A stretch of 64,000 bases of DNA from Phreatobacter sp. (GTDB lineage Bacteria; Pseudomonadota; Alphaproteobacteria; Rhizobiales; Phreatobacteraceae), in NCBI RefSeq assembly GCF_016793595.1, contig NZ_JAEULY010000009.1, positions 62,001 to 126,000 on the forward strand, read 5' to 3'. The notes beneath the pieces were generated by a model. It searched no databases, was not told where the DNA came from, and saw only the letters and a list, made by a program, of their open reading frames with translations. The position numbers were made by a program, and so were the translations under genes. Positions 9,976 to 18,414 of the stretch are shown here, one piece after another. How positions within the stretch are numbered: position 1 is the first letter of the stretch; each line of letters begins with the position of its first letter.

Positions 9976-10710
9976 ATGGCGAGCAGGAACGCGACCGTCG
10001 CGCTGATCGGCGCCGGCGACTATATCGGCGCCGCCATCGCGCGTCGCTTCGCGGCGGAGGGCTACAGCGTTTTCGCCGGCCGCCGAAACGGCGAGAAACT
10101 CGAGCCGCTCGTCGCCGAGATCACGGCAACCGGCGGAACCTGCATTGGCCGCTCCCTTGACGCCCGCAAGGAGGAAGAGGTCACCGCCTTCCTCACCGAG
10201 GCCGATGCTCATGCCCCGATCGAGGCCTGCATCTTCAATGTCGGGGCCAACGTGAACTTCCCGATCCTGGAGACGTCCGAACGGGTTTTCCGCAAGGTCT
10301 GGGAGATGGCCTGCTATTCCGGTTTCCTTGCAGGCCGGGAGGCGGCGCGCCTGATGGTTCCGCGCGGCCGGGGCTCGATCTTCTTCACCGGCGCGACGGC
10401 CTCGATGCGGGGCGGTTCAGGCTTCGCCGCCTTCGCCAGCGCCAAGTTCGGGCTGAGAGCCGTGGCCCAGAGCATGGCGCGCGAGCTTGGGCCCAAGAAT
10501 ATCCATGTTGCGCATCTCGTCATCGATTCCGGGGTCGATACCGCCTTCGTTCGCGATCTGCGCAGGAAGCGGATCGGCAGCGACGCCATAGAGCCCGACG
10601 AACTGATGGACCCCGCCTCGATCGCCGAAACCTACTGGCAATTGCACCGCCAGCCGCGCGATGCCTGGACCCACGAACTCGACATCCGCCCCTATGGCGA
10701 ACGCTGGTGA
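9976..10710 (+). CDS. Short-chain dehydrogenase/reductase-like protein with Phe in place of catalytic Tyr
   Basis: This is a Rossmann-fold SDR of 244 residues, substrate unknown. The start ATG 9976 has GGAGAGG upstream. The nucleotide loop is GAGDYIGAAIA, a variant of TGxxxGxG. The usual YxxxK active site reads FASAK, so the catalytic Tyr is replaced by Phe while the Lys is kept. The rest of the fold (the segment after the active site, ARELGPKNIHVAHLVID) is intact. It is followed 4 bp later by a DsbA/HCCA-isomerase-like gene, suggesting a two-gene operon. Either the enzyme uses another acid/base or it is not a dehydrogenase. The function is not assigned. Confidence 0.8.
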   Translation: MASRNATVALIGAGDYIGAAIARRFAAEGYSVFAGRRNGEKLEPLVAEITATGGTCIGRSLDARKEEEVTAFLTEADAHAPIEACIFNVGANVNFPILETSERVFRKVWEMACYSGFLAGREAARLMVPRGRGSIFFTGATASMRGGSGFAAFASAKFGLRAVAQSMARELGPKNIHVAHLVIDSGVDTAFVRDLRRKRIGSDAIEPDELMDPASIAETYWQLHRQPRDAWTHELDIRPYGERW

Positions 10711-10714
10711 GACC

Positions 10715-11356
10715 ATGAGCGACGATACCAAGGCAGCCGATTCCAAATCAGCCCAACCCAGGGTCATCGAGTTCCATTTCGATTTCGGCAGTCCCAATGC
10801 CTATTTCAGCCACAAGGTGCTGCCGGCCATCGCGGCGCGGACCGGCGCGACGGTGCGCGCGGTGCCGGTGCTTCTCGGCGGCATCTTCAAGGCGACCAAC
10901 AACCGCTCGCCCTTCGAGGCCTTCTCGGGGATCAAGAACAAGCTCGATTACGAGCGACTGGAGATGAAGCGCTTCCTGGAGCGCCACGGGCTCTCGCAGT
11001 TCCGGATGAACCCGTTCTTCCCCGTGAATACACTGACGCTGATGCGCGGCGCGGTGGCTGCCGAAGCCGATGGAATCCTCGCGGCCTACATGGATGCGGG
11101 GTTTCACCACATGTGGGAAGATCCCAAGAAGATGGACGATCCGGCGGTGTTCAGGGCCGCGCTCGACGCCTCCGGCCTCGACGGCGCGCGCATTCTCGAA
11201 CGCACGCAGGACCCGGGCGTCAAGGCGAAGCTGATGGAGAACACCGAGGCGTCGGTCGGCCGAGGCGCTTTCGGCATTCCGACCTTCTTCGTCGGCCGCG
11301 AGATCTTCTTCGGCAAGGATCGCCTGCGCGATGTCGAGGACATGCTGGCGTCCTGA
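10715..11356 (+). CDS. 2-hydroxychromene-2-carboxylate isomerase / DsbA-like thioredoxin-fold protein
   Basis: The 213-residue protein belongs to the kappa-GST/HCCA isomerase branch of the thioredoxin fold, which uses glutathione in isomerisation or conjugation. After a short polar N-terminus it has FHFDFGSPNAYFSH, with Ser where DsbA has its first Cys. The thioredoxin cis-Pro region GAFGIPTFFVGREIFFGKD lies near the C-terminus. The start ATG 10715 is 4 bp after the SDR stop, so the two are probably co-transcribed. A detoxification role for the pair is plausible but unproven. A strong terminator follows in the convergent gap before tsf. Confidence 0.85.
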   Translation: MSDDTKAADSKSAQPRVIEFHFDFGSPNAYFSHKVLPAIAARTGATVRAVPVLLGGIFKATNNRSPFEAFSGIKNKLDYERLEMKRFLERHGLSQFRMNPFFPVNTLTLMRGAVAAEADGILAAYMDAGFHHMWEDPKKMDDPAVFRAALDASGLDGARILERTQDPGVKAKLMENTEASVGRGAFGIPTFFVGREIFFGKDRLRDVEDMLAS

Positions 11357-11368
11357 GACAAAGAAAAA

Positions 11369-11386
11369 GGGGCGGTCGCCCGCCCC
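11369..11386 (-). terminator. Rho-independent terminator of the rpsB-tsf operon
   Basis: A perfect 7-bp GC stem (GGGGCGG/CCGCCCC) with loop TCGC lies 28 bp past the tsf stop. On the minus strand it is followed by TTTTTCTTT. On the plus strand a shorter CTCTT follows, so it may also serve the HCCA-isomerase-like gene. Confidence 0.85.
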
Positions 11387-11413
11387 TCTTCCAAAGTCCG
11401 ATGACTGAAGAAC

Positions 11414-12337
11414 TCAGGCCTTGATGCCGGCCTGGGCCGCGACTTCCGCCGCGAAGTCGTTTTCGGCCTTCTCGATGCCCTCGCCGAGGCCGTAGCGCAC
11501 GAAAGCGGTCAGCTTGATCGGCGCGCCGACCTTGCCCTCGGCTTCCTTCAGCGCCTGAGCGACGGTCTTGCCGCCGTCATGGATGTACATCTGGTCGAGC
11601 AGGCAGACCTCCTTGGCGTAGGTCTTCAGGCCCGAAGCGACGATCTTCTCCAGCACATTCTCCGGCTTGCCGGCGTTCTTCTCGGCAAGAATCGCCTTCT
11701 CACGGGCGACGACGGCCGGGTCGAGGCCTTCGAAATCGAGCGCCAGCGGGTTGGCCGCCGCAACATGCATCGCGACCATGCGGCCGAGCGCGGCGAGCTC
11801 ATCCTTCTTGCCGGTCGATTCCAGCCCGACCAGAACGCCGATCTTGCCGAGGCCGGCATCGATCGCATTGTGCACGTAGGAGCCGACGACGCCGTCGGAA
11901 ACGGAGACCACGGCGGCGCGGCGCAGCGACTGGTTTTCGCCGATCGTGGCGATCGACGAGGCGATGGCATCGGCGACGGTGCCGCTGGAGGTCGCGGGCG
12001 CGGCGAGGATCGCCTCGACATTGTCGCCGGTCTTCAGGGCGACGTGCGCGATCATCTTCACCAGGCCCTGGAAGTGATCGTTGCGGGCCACGAAGTCGGT
12101 CTCGGAATTGACCTCGACCACGGCGGCCTTGGTGCCCTCGGTCCAGATGCCGACAAGGCCTTCGGCGGCGACACGGCCGGCCTTCTTGGCGGCCTTCGAC
12201 AGGCCCTTCTTGCGCAGCAGGTCGACCGCCGCCTCCATGTCGCCGTTGGTCTCGGCAAGCGCGGCCTTGCAGTCCATCATGCCTGCGCCGGTCATCTCGC
12301 GCAGTTCCTTGACCATCTGGGCGGTGATGTTCGCCAT
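11414..12337 (-). CDS. tsf: Elongation factor Ts
   Basis: EF-Ts is the nucleotide exchange factor for EF-Tu. The 307-residue protein shows the N-terminal UBA-like domain with [17 protein letters not shown] and the [12 protein letters not shown] core motif, followed by the two core subdomains. Length is normal for alphaproteobacteria. It is transcribed after rpsB across a 132-bp gap with a strong hairpin, and it ends at a clear terminator instead of continuing into pyrH. Confidence 0.97.
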   Translation of the reverse strand: MANITAQMVKELREMTGAGMMDCKAALAETNGDMEAAVDLLRKKGLSKAAKKAGRVAAEGLVGIWTEGTKAAVVEVNSETDFVARNDHFQGLVKMIAHVALKTGDNVEAILAAPATSSGTVADAIASSIATIGENQSLRRAAVVSVSDGVVGSYVHNAIDAGLGKIGVLVGLESTGKKDELAALGRMVAMHVAAANPLALDFEGLDPAVVAREKAILAEKNAGKPENVLEKIVASGLKTYAKEVCLLDQMYIHDGGKTVAQALKEAEGKVGAPIKLTAFVRYGLGEGIEKAENDFAAEVAAQAGIKA

Positions 12338-12428
12338 GGGTCTATCCTCGAAATTCGAAAGTGATCAATCGGATGGGAAACGGCCGGCCCGCTGCGCGGA
12401 CCGGCCGGAACTCAGGAAACCAGCCTCC

Positions 12429-12451
12429 CCCGACACGAGTTTCGTGTCGGG
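12429..12451 (-). other. rpsB-tsf intergenic stem-loop
   Basis: A perfect 10-bp stem (CCCGACACGA/TCGTGTCGGG) with a 3-base loop lies between rpsB and tsf. No T-run follows on the minus strand, so it is more likely a processing, stability or partial attenuation element setting the S2:EF-Ts ratio than a full terminator (inference). Confidence 0.65.
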
Positions 12452-12469
12452 CGAATGACGCTGCCTCGA

Positions 12470-13462
12470 TCAGGCCGCCTCGGCTTCGACCAGCGCCTTG
12501 GCCTGGTCGATCCAGCCCTGGACGCGGCCCGGAAGGCCGACGCTGTCACCGATCTCGGCGGCATCAGCCGGGGTGAAGCCGGCGATCTGCCAATAGTGGA
12601 AGATGCCGAGATCGTTGAGCTGCTTCTCGATGTCGGGCGACACGCCGGTGAGCTTGATGAGCTCGTCGGCCGGGCCGCGCGGACCGGCGAGGCGCTCGAC
12701 GCCGCCGGCGGTAGCCGGCAGATCTTCCACGAGCGGCTTCTCCGAGGCGCCGAGGTCGACACCCGCCGAACCCTGGGCGCGGCCGATGCCGTCGATGGCG
12801 GCGCGGGCGATCAGGTCGCAGTAGAGGGTCAGGGCGCGGCCGGCATCGTCATTGCCCGGGATCGGATAGGTGATGCCGTCCGGATCGCAGTTGGTGTCGA
12901 CGATGGCGACGACCGGGATGCCGAGGCGACGCGCCTCGAGGATGGCGATGGCCTCCTTGTTCGTGTCGATCACGAACATCAGGTCCGGAACGCCGCCCAT
13001 CTCCTTGATGCCGCCGAGGGCGCGCTCGAGCTTGTCCTTCTCACGCGAGAGGGTCAGCGCTTCCTTCTTCGTGTAACCGGCGCCGCCGCCCGAGAGCTGC
13101 TCGTCGAGCTTGCGCAGGCGCGAGATCGAGCCCGACACCGTCTTCCAGTTGGTCAGCGTGCCGCCGAGCCAGCGCGAATTGACATAGTACTGGGCGCACT
13201 GCTTGGCGCCGCCGGCGATCGCCTCCTGGGCCTGGCGCTTGGTGCCGACGAACAGCACGCGGCCGCCCTTGGCGACGGTGTCCGAGACGGCGACGAGCGC
13301 ACGATGCAGCATCGGCACGGTCTGCGCGAGGTCGAGGATATGGATGTTGTTGCGGACGCCGAAGATGTACTGATTCATCTTCGGGTTCCAGCGGTGGGCC
13401 TGATGGCCAAAGTGGCAGCCAGCTTCCAAAAGCTGACGCATGCTGAAATCGGGCAGCGCCAT
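12470..13462 (-). CDS. rpsB: 30S ribosomal protein S2
   Basis: S2 is a late-assembling 30S protein. The 330-residue protein starts [21 protein letters not shown] and has the expected [13 protein letters not shown] and [12 protein letters not shown] segments. It is about 85-90 residues longer than E. coli S2. The extra C-terminal part (about 245-330) contains a helix-hairpin-helix-like stretch ([20 protein letters not shown]) typical of many alphaproteobacterial S2 proteins. It is the first gene of the rpsB-tsf operon, with a roughly 110-nt leader. Confidence 0.97.
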   Translation of the reverse strand: MALPDFSMRQLLEAGCHFGHQAHRWNPKMNQYIFGVRNNIHILDLAQTVPMLHRALVAVSDTVAKGGRVLFVGTKRQAQEAIAGGAKQCAQYYVNSRWLGGTLTNWKTVSGSISRLRKLDEQLSGGGAGYTKKEALTLSREKDKLERALGGIKEMGGVPDLMFVIDTNKEAIAILEARRLGIPVVAIVDTNCDPDGITYPIPGNDDAGRALTLYCDLIARAAIDGIGRAQGSAGVDLGASEKPLVEDLPATAGGVERLAGPRGPADELIKLTGVSPDIEKQLNDLGIFHYWQIAGFTPADAAEIGDSVGLPGRVQGWIDQAKALVEAEAA

Positions 13463-13498
13463 AAGTCTTCTCCGGTTATGCCTCCGCGGACTATGGCC

Positions 13499-13514
13499 GG
13501 CTCCGGATGGAGCC
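13499..13514 (-). other. Hairpin in the rpsB leader
   Basis: GGCTCC/GGAGCC pair across a 4-base loop about 36 bases before the S2 start, inside the predicted leader. Ribosomal protein leaders often carry autoregulatory structures. Whether this one binds S2 is not known. Confidence 0.35.
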
Positions 13515-13581
13515 CGTCACCACCGGAGCGGCAAAGGAAATGTGTCCTCAGCCGCGGGTCCGCGTGTGGAATGGGCCGGCC

Positions 13582-13609
13582 GATACACGATCAGGGCGGA
13601 AAGCGCAAG
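13582..13609 (-). promoter_or_regulatory. Candidate rpsB promoter
   Basis: Reading the minus strand, CTTGCG (-35) and TGTATC (-10) are separated by 16 bases, close to the alphaproteobacterial CTTGAC-N17-CTATAT pattern. The start would lie near 13575, giving a leader of about 110 nt. It is the best match in the gap between the HAD gene stop and rpsB. Confidence 0.4.
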
Positions 13610-13630
13610 TTTGACGCGATAGCCGACGTC

Positions 13631-14287
13631 CTAAGCCTGCCGCCTCAGCCTCGCGACCATTCCCGGCAAATCCTGCGGCCGCTCGCAGATTGCCGTCGCG
13701 CCGGCTTTCGTCAGTTCCTCGATACCGCCATAGCCCCAGGCAACGCCGATGGACGGCATTTCGTGCCGCTGGGCTGCATGGATGTCGTGCAGCCGGTCGC
13801 CGATCATGACGGTGCGTTTCGGATCGATCGCCTGTTCCGCGATGATCTTCGCGATGATGTCGGCCTTGTCGTCGAGGCTGCCGTCGAGCGCCGCGCCATA
13901 GACCCGCTCGAACAGGGGCCCGTAGCCGACATGCTCGACGATGGGCACGGCATAGGGCTCGGGCTTTGCCGTGCAGACGAACATCCGACCCGCCTCCGAG
14001 CGGATCGCCGTCACCGCGTCCATGATGCCCGGATAAAGCGAGAGGTCGTACATGCCGCCGCCGCGATAGTGGAATCGGTAGCGCTCGAGCGCCATCTCGG
14101 GGTCGCCGCCCTCGGGAAGCAATTGCCTGAAACTCTGGCGCAGCGAGGGCCCGATGACCCAGGTCAGCGCCTCGAAGGGCGGCGGTTCGTGGCCGAGATC
14201 GACAAGTGCCTTGCGCACCGAACCGATGATGCCGGGCGCCGGATCGGTGAGCGTTCCGTCGAGGTCGAAGAGCACGGTCGTGGACAT
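13631..14287 (-). CDS. HAD-family hydrolase (phosphoglycolate phosphatase-like)
   Basis: This cytosolic phosphatase of the haloacid dehalogenase superfamily has 218 residues. Motif I is FDLDGTLTD (nucleophile Asp8, acid/base Asp10). An alpha-helical cap (about 15-85) follows, then motif II VCTAKPEPY with the Thr and Lys, and motif III MIGDRLHDIHAA. It resembles Gph/PpaX-type enzymes, but the substrate cannot be fixed. It is co-oriented with rpsB, 168 bp downstream in genome order, and diverges from the MOSC gene. Confidence 0.88.
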   Translation of the reverse strand: MSTTVLFDLDGTLTDPAPGIIGSVRKALVDLGHEPPPFEALTWVIGPSLRQSFRQLLPEGGDPEMALERYRFHYRGGGMYDLSLYPGIMDAVTAIRSEAGRMFVCTAKPEPYAVPIVEHVGYGPLFERVYGAALDGSLDDKADIIAKIIAEQAIDPKRTVMIGDRLHDIHAAQRHEMPSIGVAWGYGGIEELTKAGATAICERPQDLPGMVARLRRQA

Positions 14288-14424
14288 CCGGCCCGTTTAG
14301 GCGGGAGCGCATTGCGCGTCCACCCGCAACGCCGCAGGTCCGCCGCGTCGCAACATGACGTGACAAGGCCTTCCCGTTGGGCCAAAAGGCGCGGATTCCG
14401 GATCGGGCGGAAGGACAGGGCAGC

Positions 14425-14961
14425 ATGGCATCGGTCGTTTCCGTCAGCCTTGATCGCCGCCATCGCTTCTCCAAGGAGCGCGCCGAGCGGATCACGCTCA
14501 TCACCGGGGAAGGCGTCGAGGGCGATGCCCATCGCGGCGTCACGGTCAAGCACCGCTCGCGGGTGCGCTTCGACCCGAGTCAGCCAAACCTCCGGCAGGT
14601 CCATCTCATCCACGCGGAACTCTTCGCCGAACTCGCGGCGAGGGGATTCACCGTCGTGCCCGGCGATATCGGCGAGAACATTACCACCGAGGGCATCGAC
14701 CTTCTGGCACTGCCGACCGGCGCGCGCCTTTCCATCGGCGGCGCCGTCATCGAGGTCACCGGCCTGCGCAATCCCTGCATCCAGCTCGACCGGTTTCAGG
14801 ATGGCCTGATGCAGGCGGTGCTGGACCGCGACGCCGAGGGCAGGCTCATCCGCAAGGCGGGGATCATGGGTATCGTGATCGAGGGCGGACACGTCGGCAT
14901 CGGCGACCGCATCGACGTCGAACTGCCGGCCGCGCCGCATCGCCCGCTGGAAAAGGTTTGA
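14425..14961 (+). CDS. MOSC domain-containing protein
   Basis: MOSC domains are the C-terminal sulfur-carrier fold of molybdenum cofactor sulfurases and also occur alone, as here and in YiiM/YuaD. The start ATG 14425 (MASVVSVSL) gives 178 residues. The hallmark GDIGENITTEGIDLLALPTG and the conserved Cys in RNPCIQLD are present. No molybdopterin gene is nearby, so it is probably a stand-alone accessory protein, perhaps in reduction of N-hydroxylated compounds as for YiiM (inference). Confidence 0.88.
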   Translation: MASVVSVSLDRRHRFSKERAERITLITGEGVEGDAHRGVTVKHRSRVRFDPSQPNLRQVHLIHAELFAELAARGFTVVPGDIGENITTEGIDLLALPTGARLSIGGAVIEVTGLRNPCIQLDRFQDGLMQAVLDRDAEGRLIRKAGIMGIVIEGGHVGIGDRIDVELPAAPHRPLEKV

Positions 14962-14966
14962 ACGCG

Positions 14967-15305
14967 TCAGCTGCGCGGGCCGAACAGGATCACCGCCGCA
15001 CCGACAAGGCAGATGGCCGCGCCGGTCATGTCCCAGCGATCGGGACGCTGCCCCTCGATGATCCAGAGCCAGGCGATCGAGGCCATGATGTAAACGCCGC
15101 CATAGGCCGCATAGGCGCGGCCGGCGTGCTCCGCTTCCACCTGCGCCAGCGCCCAGGCGAAGAAGGCGAGCGCGAGCAGACCGGGACCAAGCCAGAGCAC
15201 TGATTTGCCGAGCCGCAGCCAGGCCCAGAAGGCAAAGCAGCCGGCAATCTCGGCAAGAGCAGCGGCAGCGTAGGCGGTGAGGGTCGGAATCGCGAGGGAT
15301 GGCAT
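14967..15305 (-). CDS. YnfA/UPF0060 family small membrane protein
   Basis: The 112-residue protein has four hydrophobic helices and the family landmarks [21 protein letters not shown] and WGxx-like [21 protein letters not shown]. YnfA is related to small multidrug-resistance transporters, although its transport role is not firmly established in most bacteria. It is convergent with the MOSC gene (5-bp gap) and divergent from the following SDR. Confidence 0.92.
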   Translation of the reverse strand: MPSLAIPTLTAYAAAALAEIAGCFAFWAWLRLGKSVLWLGPGLLALAFFAWALAQVEAEHAGRAYAAYGGVYIMASIAWLWIIEGQRPDRWDMTGAAICLVGAAVILFGPRS

Positions 15306-15413
15306 CGGCCAAGCTATGCGTATCGGACGTGGGCCGCGCGAGACCCGGTATCCACCTGCCCCGAAAATGCTCTAGAAGCACGGCGGAGCAGCATCCAGCA
15401 TCGGGAGAGAACA

Positions 15414-16205
15414 ATGGGCGCACTCGACGGCAAGGTCGCCATCGTCACCGGAGCCGCCCGCGGCATCGGCAAGGCCATCGCGGCGCGTTTCGTCGCCGAA
15501 GGCGCGAGCGTCGTTCTGTCCGACATCAATGCCGAAGCTGGCGCCGCGACCGCGGCCGAACTCGCCAAGACCGGCAAGGCGGCCTTCGTCTTCGCCGATG
15601 TCGGCGATGCCGGTTCCGTGGCGACGCTGGTGCAGGGCGCCCGTTCGGCCTTTGCGGGCGATATCGACATCCTCATCAACAATGCCGGCATTGTTCATTC
15701 CGCCGAATTCCTCGACCTTGCCGAGGCAGATTTCGACAAGGTGCTGCGCGTGAACCTCAAGGGCTCGTTCCTCGTCGGACAGGCGGTCGCAAAGCGCATG
15801 GTCGAGCAGGTCAAGGCCGGCAAGGCGGCCGGCGCCATCGTCAACATGAGCTCCGTGAACGCCCGGCTCGCCATCGCCAACCAGATCCCCTACTGCGTAT
15901 CGAAGGGCGGCGTCAGCCAGCTGACCAATGTCATGGCGCTCGGCCTCTCCGAATGGGGCATCCGCGTCAACGCCATCGGCCCCGGCTCCATCGCCACCGA
16001 GATGCTGGCGAGCGTCAACAATGACCCGGCCGCCCGCCATCGCCTGTTCTCGCGCACGCCGCTGCGCCGCCTCGGCGAACCCGACGAGATCGCGAGCGTC
16101 GCGGTGTTCCTCGCCTCGGATGCGTCGAGTTATGTCACCGGCCAGACCATCTACGCCGACGGCGGGCGTCTCGGCCTCAACTACACGGTTCCGGTGAAGG
16201 ATTGA
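15414..16205 (+). CDS. SDR family oxidoreductase
   Basis: This classical 263-residue SDR resembles FabG and glucose dehydrogenase. It has TGAARGIG (cofactor loop), NNAG (structural), MSSVN with the catalytic Ser, and YCVSKGG with the Tyr/Lys pair, so unlike the SDR near 10 kb the active site is complete. The C-terminal signature DGGRLGLNY is typical. The substrate is unknown. Its stop TGA overlaps a TTG start of the next gene by two bases, indicating translational coupling with the Rsm22-like gene. Confidence 0.9.
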   Translation: MGALDGKVAIVTGAARGIGKAIAARFVAEGASVVLSDINAEAGAATAAELAKTGKAAFVFADVGDAGSVATLVQGARSAFAGDIDILINNAGIVHSAEFLDLAEADFDKVLRVNLKGSFLVGQAVAKRMVEQVKAGKAAGAIVNMSSVNARLAIANQIPYCVSKGGVSQLTNVMALGLSEWGIRVNAIGPGSIATEMLASVNNDPAARHRLFSRTPLRRLGEPDEIASVAVFLASDASSYVTGQTIYADGGRLGLNYTVPVKD

Positions 16206-17188
16206 GCGGCGAACTGCCCCCGGCGCTGCGGGCGGCTGTCGAGGCGCTGGCCAGCGAACATCCCGGCCGGGAGCTTGCGGCGGCGAGCGCGGCGCTTTCC
16301 GCCGATTACCGCGCCGGCCATGGGACGCGCTTCTCCCGGCCGGTCGAACTAGCAGCCTACGCGGTCACGCGCATGCCCGCGACCTTCGCGGCCGCCCGCG
16401 CCGCCCTGACCGAGGCGGCGGCACGCACCGACTTCGCGCCGGCCTCGCTCATCGATCTCGGCTGCGGACCGGGATCGGCGGCATGGGCGGCGGTCGAGGC
16501 CTTTCCGACGCTCTCCCGAGCGGAACTGGTCGATTCCCATGCGGGAATGCTGACAACCGGCCAGCGCCTCGCCGCAGGCGCGCCGCTGGCCCTTGCGGAT
16601 GCGGCGTGGACATCGCTCGCCATCGACGAGGCGCTGAAGCGGCCGACAAGCGCCGACCTCGTGGTCGCGTCCTACGCCTTCAACGAATTCCCGGCCGAAC
16701 GGCTGGCGGCCTGTGCGGCAGCGCTGGCGCGGCTGTCGCGCGGTCTTGTCGTAATCGTCGAGCCAGGGTCCAGGGCGGGCTTCGCCGCCGTTCGAGCGCT
16801 CCGCGACGGCCTGATCGCGGCGGGCTGGTCGATCCTCGCCCCCTGCCCCGGCAACGGCGCCTGCCCGATCCGGACGCCGGACTGGTGCCATTTCTCGCAA
16901 CGTCTGCCACGTCTGCGCGCCCATCGCGCCGCCAAGGGCGCGGAGGTGCCGTTCGAGGACGAGCCCTATTCCTATGTCGCCGCAGCAGCGCCCGGCATCG
17001 CGGTGCGCCCCGCCGCTGCACGCGTTTTGCGCCCGCCACAGGCGAGGAAACCGGGCACGGACTTCCGCCTCTGCACGCAGTCGGGCATTACCGAGGAACA
17101 TGTCGCCACACGCGATCGCGACAGGACGCGTTCCACCCGCAAATGCGGCTGGGGCGATGAATTTCCGCTATCGATGACGAACGGATGA
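16202..17188 (+). CDS. Rsm22-family protein (iron-sulfur methyltransferase-like ribosome assembly factor)
   Basis: This is a class I SAM-methyltransferase-like protein of 328 residues related to mitochondrial Rsm22/METTL17, which acts in small-subunit assembly. The SAM motif is LIDLGCGPGSAAWAA (about 83-97). Four Cys (C215, C221, C229 in the CPGNGACP...WCHF block, and C291) match the set that holds a 4Fe-4S cluster in METTL17. The start is TTG inside the TTGA overlap with the SDR stop, with GGTGAAGG just upstream. The first internal ATG would remove about 57 residues. Confidence 0.85.
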   Translation: MSGELPPALRAAVEALASEHPGRELAAASAALSADYRAGHGTRFSRPVELAAYAVTRMPATFAAARAALTEAAARTDFAPASLIDLGCGPGSAAWAAVEAFPTLSRAELVDSHAGMLTTGQRLAAGAPLALADAAWTSLAIDEALKRPTSADLVVASYAFNEFPAERLAACAAALARLSRGLVVIVEPGSRAGFAAVRALRDGLIAAGWSILAPCPGNGACPIRTPDWCHFSQRLPRLRAHRAAKGAEVPFEDEPYSYVAAAAPGIAVRPAAARVLRPPQARKPGTDFRLCTQSGITEEHVATRDRDRTRSTRKCGWGDEFPLSMTNG

Positions 17189-17192
17189 TCCC

Positions 17193-17432
17193 ATGCGCCT
17201 CCCTGCCCTGACGATCATTCTCGCGGCATTGCCCATCTCGGCCTTCGCTCAGGGTGAAAGCCTGTCCTTTTCCCAGCGTCTCGCCGTCTATCGCGCCTGC
17301 AAGCCCGATCTCGACCGTCATTGCCCGGATGCGGGACGCGATGCCGGACGCATCCGCGCCTGCCTCACCGCCAACCAGACCCGACTTTCCGCCGACTGCA
17401 CATCGACCGTCCGGCAAACCGGCGCGCGTTGA
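17193..17432 (+). CDS. Small secreted cysteine-rich repeat protein
   Basis: The 79-residue protein has a signal peptide (about 1-20, ending SAFA). The mature part carries four Cys in a C-x6-C...C-x10-C pattern (RACKPDLDRHC, then RACLTANQTRLSADC) resembling the GLG1-type cysteine-rich repeat found in small periplasmic proteins of Hyphomicrobiales. It starts 4 bp after the Rsm22-like gene. The function is unknown. Confidence 0.75.
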   Translation: MRLPALTIILAALPISAFAQGESLSFSQRLAVYRACKPDLDRHCPDAGRDAGRIRACLTANQTRLSADCTSTVRQTGAR

Positions 17433-17514
17433 ACCGCCGGCCTCCCCTGCGGACGCAGCCATTGACCCTCGGCCCTCCCGCCGGGAATAGGTGGGACAGG
17501 ATGGGGATTTCCGC

Positions 17515-18414
17515 ATGAGCGCCGTCGTCTTTCCGTGGCTCTGGGCCGCCTTCACCGTGCTGGCCTCCGCCGCCCAGACCGCGCGCAACGCCATGCAGCG
17601 CAGCCTCACCGAGACGCTCGGCACGATCGGCGCGACCCATGTCCGCTTCCTCTACGGTTTCCCCTTCGCTCTGGTCTTCCTTGGGCTCGTCCATACCGCT
17701 TTGCCCGCGAAGGCGCCGGCGCTTCACAGTACGTTCTGGCTCTGGACGCTGATGGGAGGGCTCGCGCAGATCGGCGCGACGGCACTGATGCTCGCCGCCA
17801 TGCGGCAGCGGTCGTTCGTCGTCACAACCGCCTACACCAAGACCGAGCCGGTGCTGGTGGCCCTGTTCGGCGTCGTCCTGCTCGGCGATCACCTCAACGG
17901 CTATGCGTGGCTCGCCATCGTCGTGGCGACGGCCGGCATCCTGTTCATGTCGTGGAAGCCGGGCGCGGAGCAGTCGATGCGTCCCGCCCTGCTTGGCGTC
18001 CTCTCCGCCGCCCTGTTCGGCATCGCCGCGGTTGGCTTTCGCGGCGCGATCCGCTCACTGGATACCGACAGTTTCATCATGGCGGCCACGACGACGCTGG
18101 CCTGCGGCCTCGGCATCCAGACGCTGGTGCTGTCCGGCTATCTCGCCATCGCCGACCGCGCCAATCTCGTCGCCATCCTGAAAGCCTGGCGCGTCTCGGT
18201 GATGGCCGGCTTCATGGGCGCCTTCGCCTCGCAGTTCTGGTTTCTCGCCTTCGCGCTGGAAACAGTCGCCAAGGTCCGCACGCTCGCGCTCGTCGAGGTG
18301 CTGTTCGCCGGCATCGTCTCCGGCGCGATCATCAAGCAGGCGACATCGCCGCGCGATGCTTTCGGCATCGTCCTGATCGTCGCCGGCGTCGCCGTGCTGC
18401 TCAGCTACGGGTGA
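17515..18414 (+). CDS. EamA/DMT-family permease
   Basis: The roughly 299-residue inner-membrane protein has about ten hydrophobic helices arranged as two EamA repeats. The second repeat begins near LLGVLSAALFGIAAVG. Such permeases export or import metabolites, but the substrate cannot be read from the sequence. ATG 17515 (MSAVVFPW) is preferred because GGGGAT lies 8 bases upstream. An upstream in-frame ATG at 17491 would add eight polar residues. The last 14 bp overlap the convergent purK. Confidence 0.85.
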   Translation: MSAVVFPWLWAAFTVLASAAQTARNAMQRSLTETLGTIGATHVRFLYGFPFALVFLGLVHTALPAKAPALHSTFWLWTLMGGLAQIGATALMLAAMRQRSFVVTTAYTKTEPVLVALFGVVLLGDHLNGYAWLAIVVATAGILFMSWKPGAEQSMRPALLGVLSAALFGIAAVGFRGAIRSLDTDSFIMAATTTLACGLGIQTLVLSGYLAIADRANLVAILKAWRVSVMAGFMGAFASQFWFLAFALETVAKVRTLALVEVLFAGIVSGAIIKQATSPRDAFGIVLIVAGVAVLLSYG

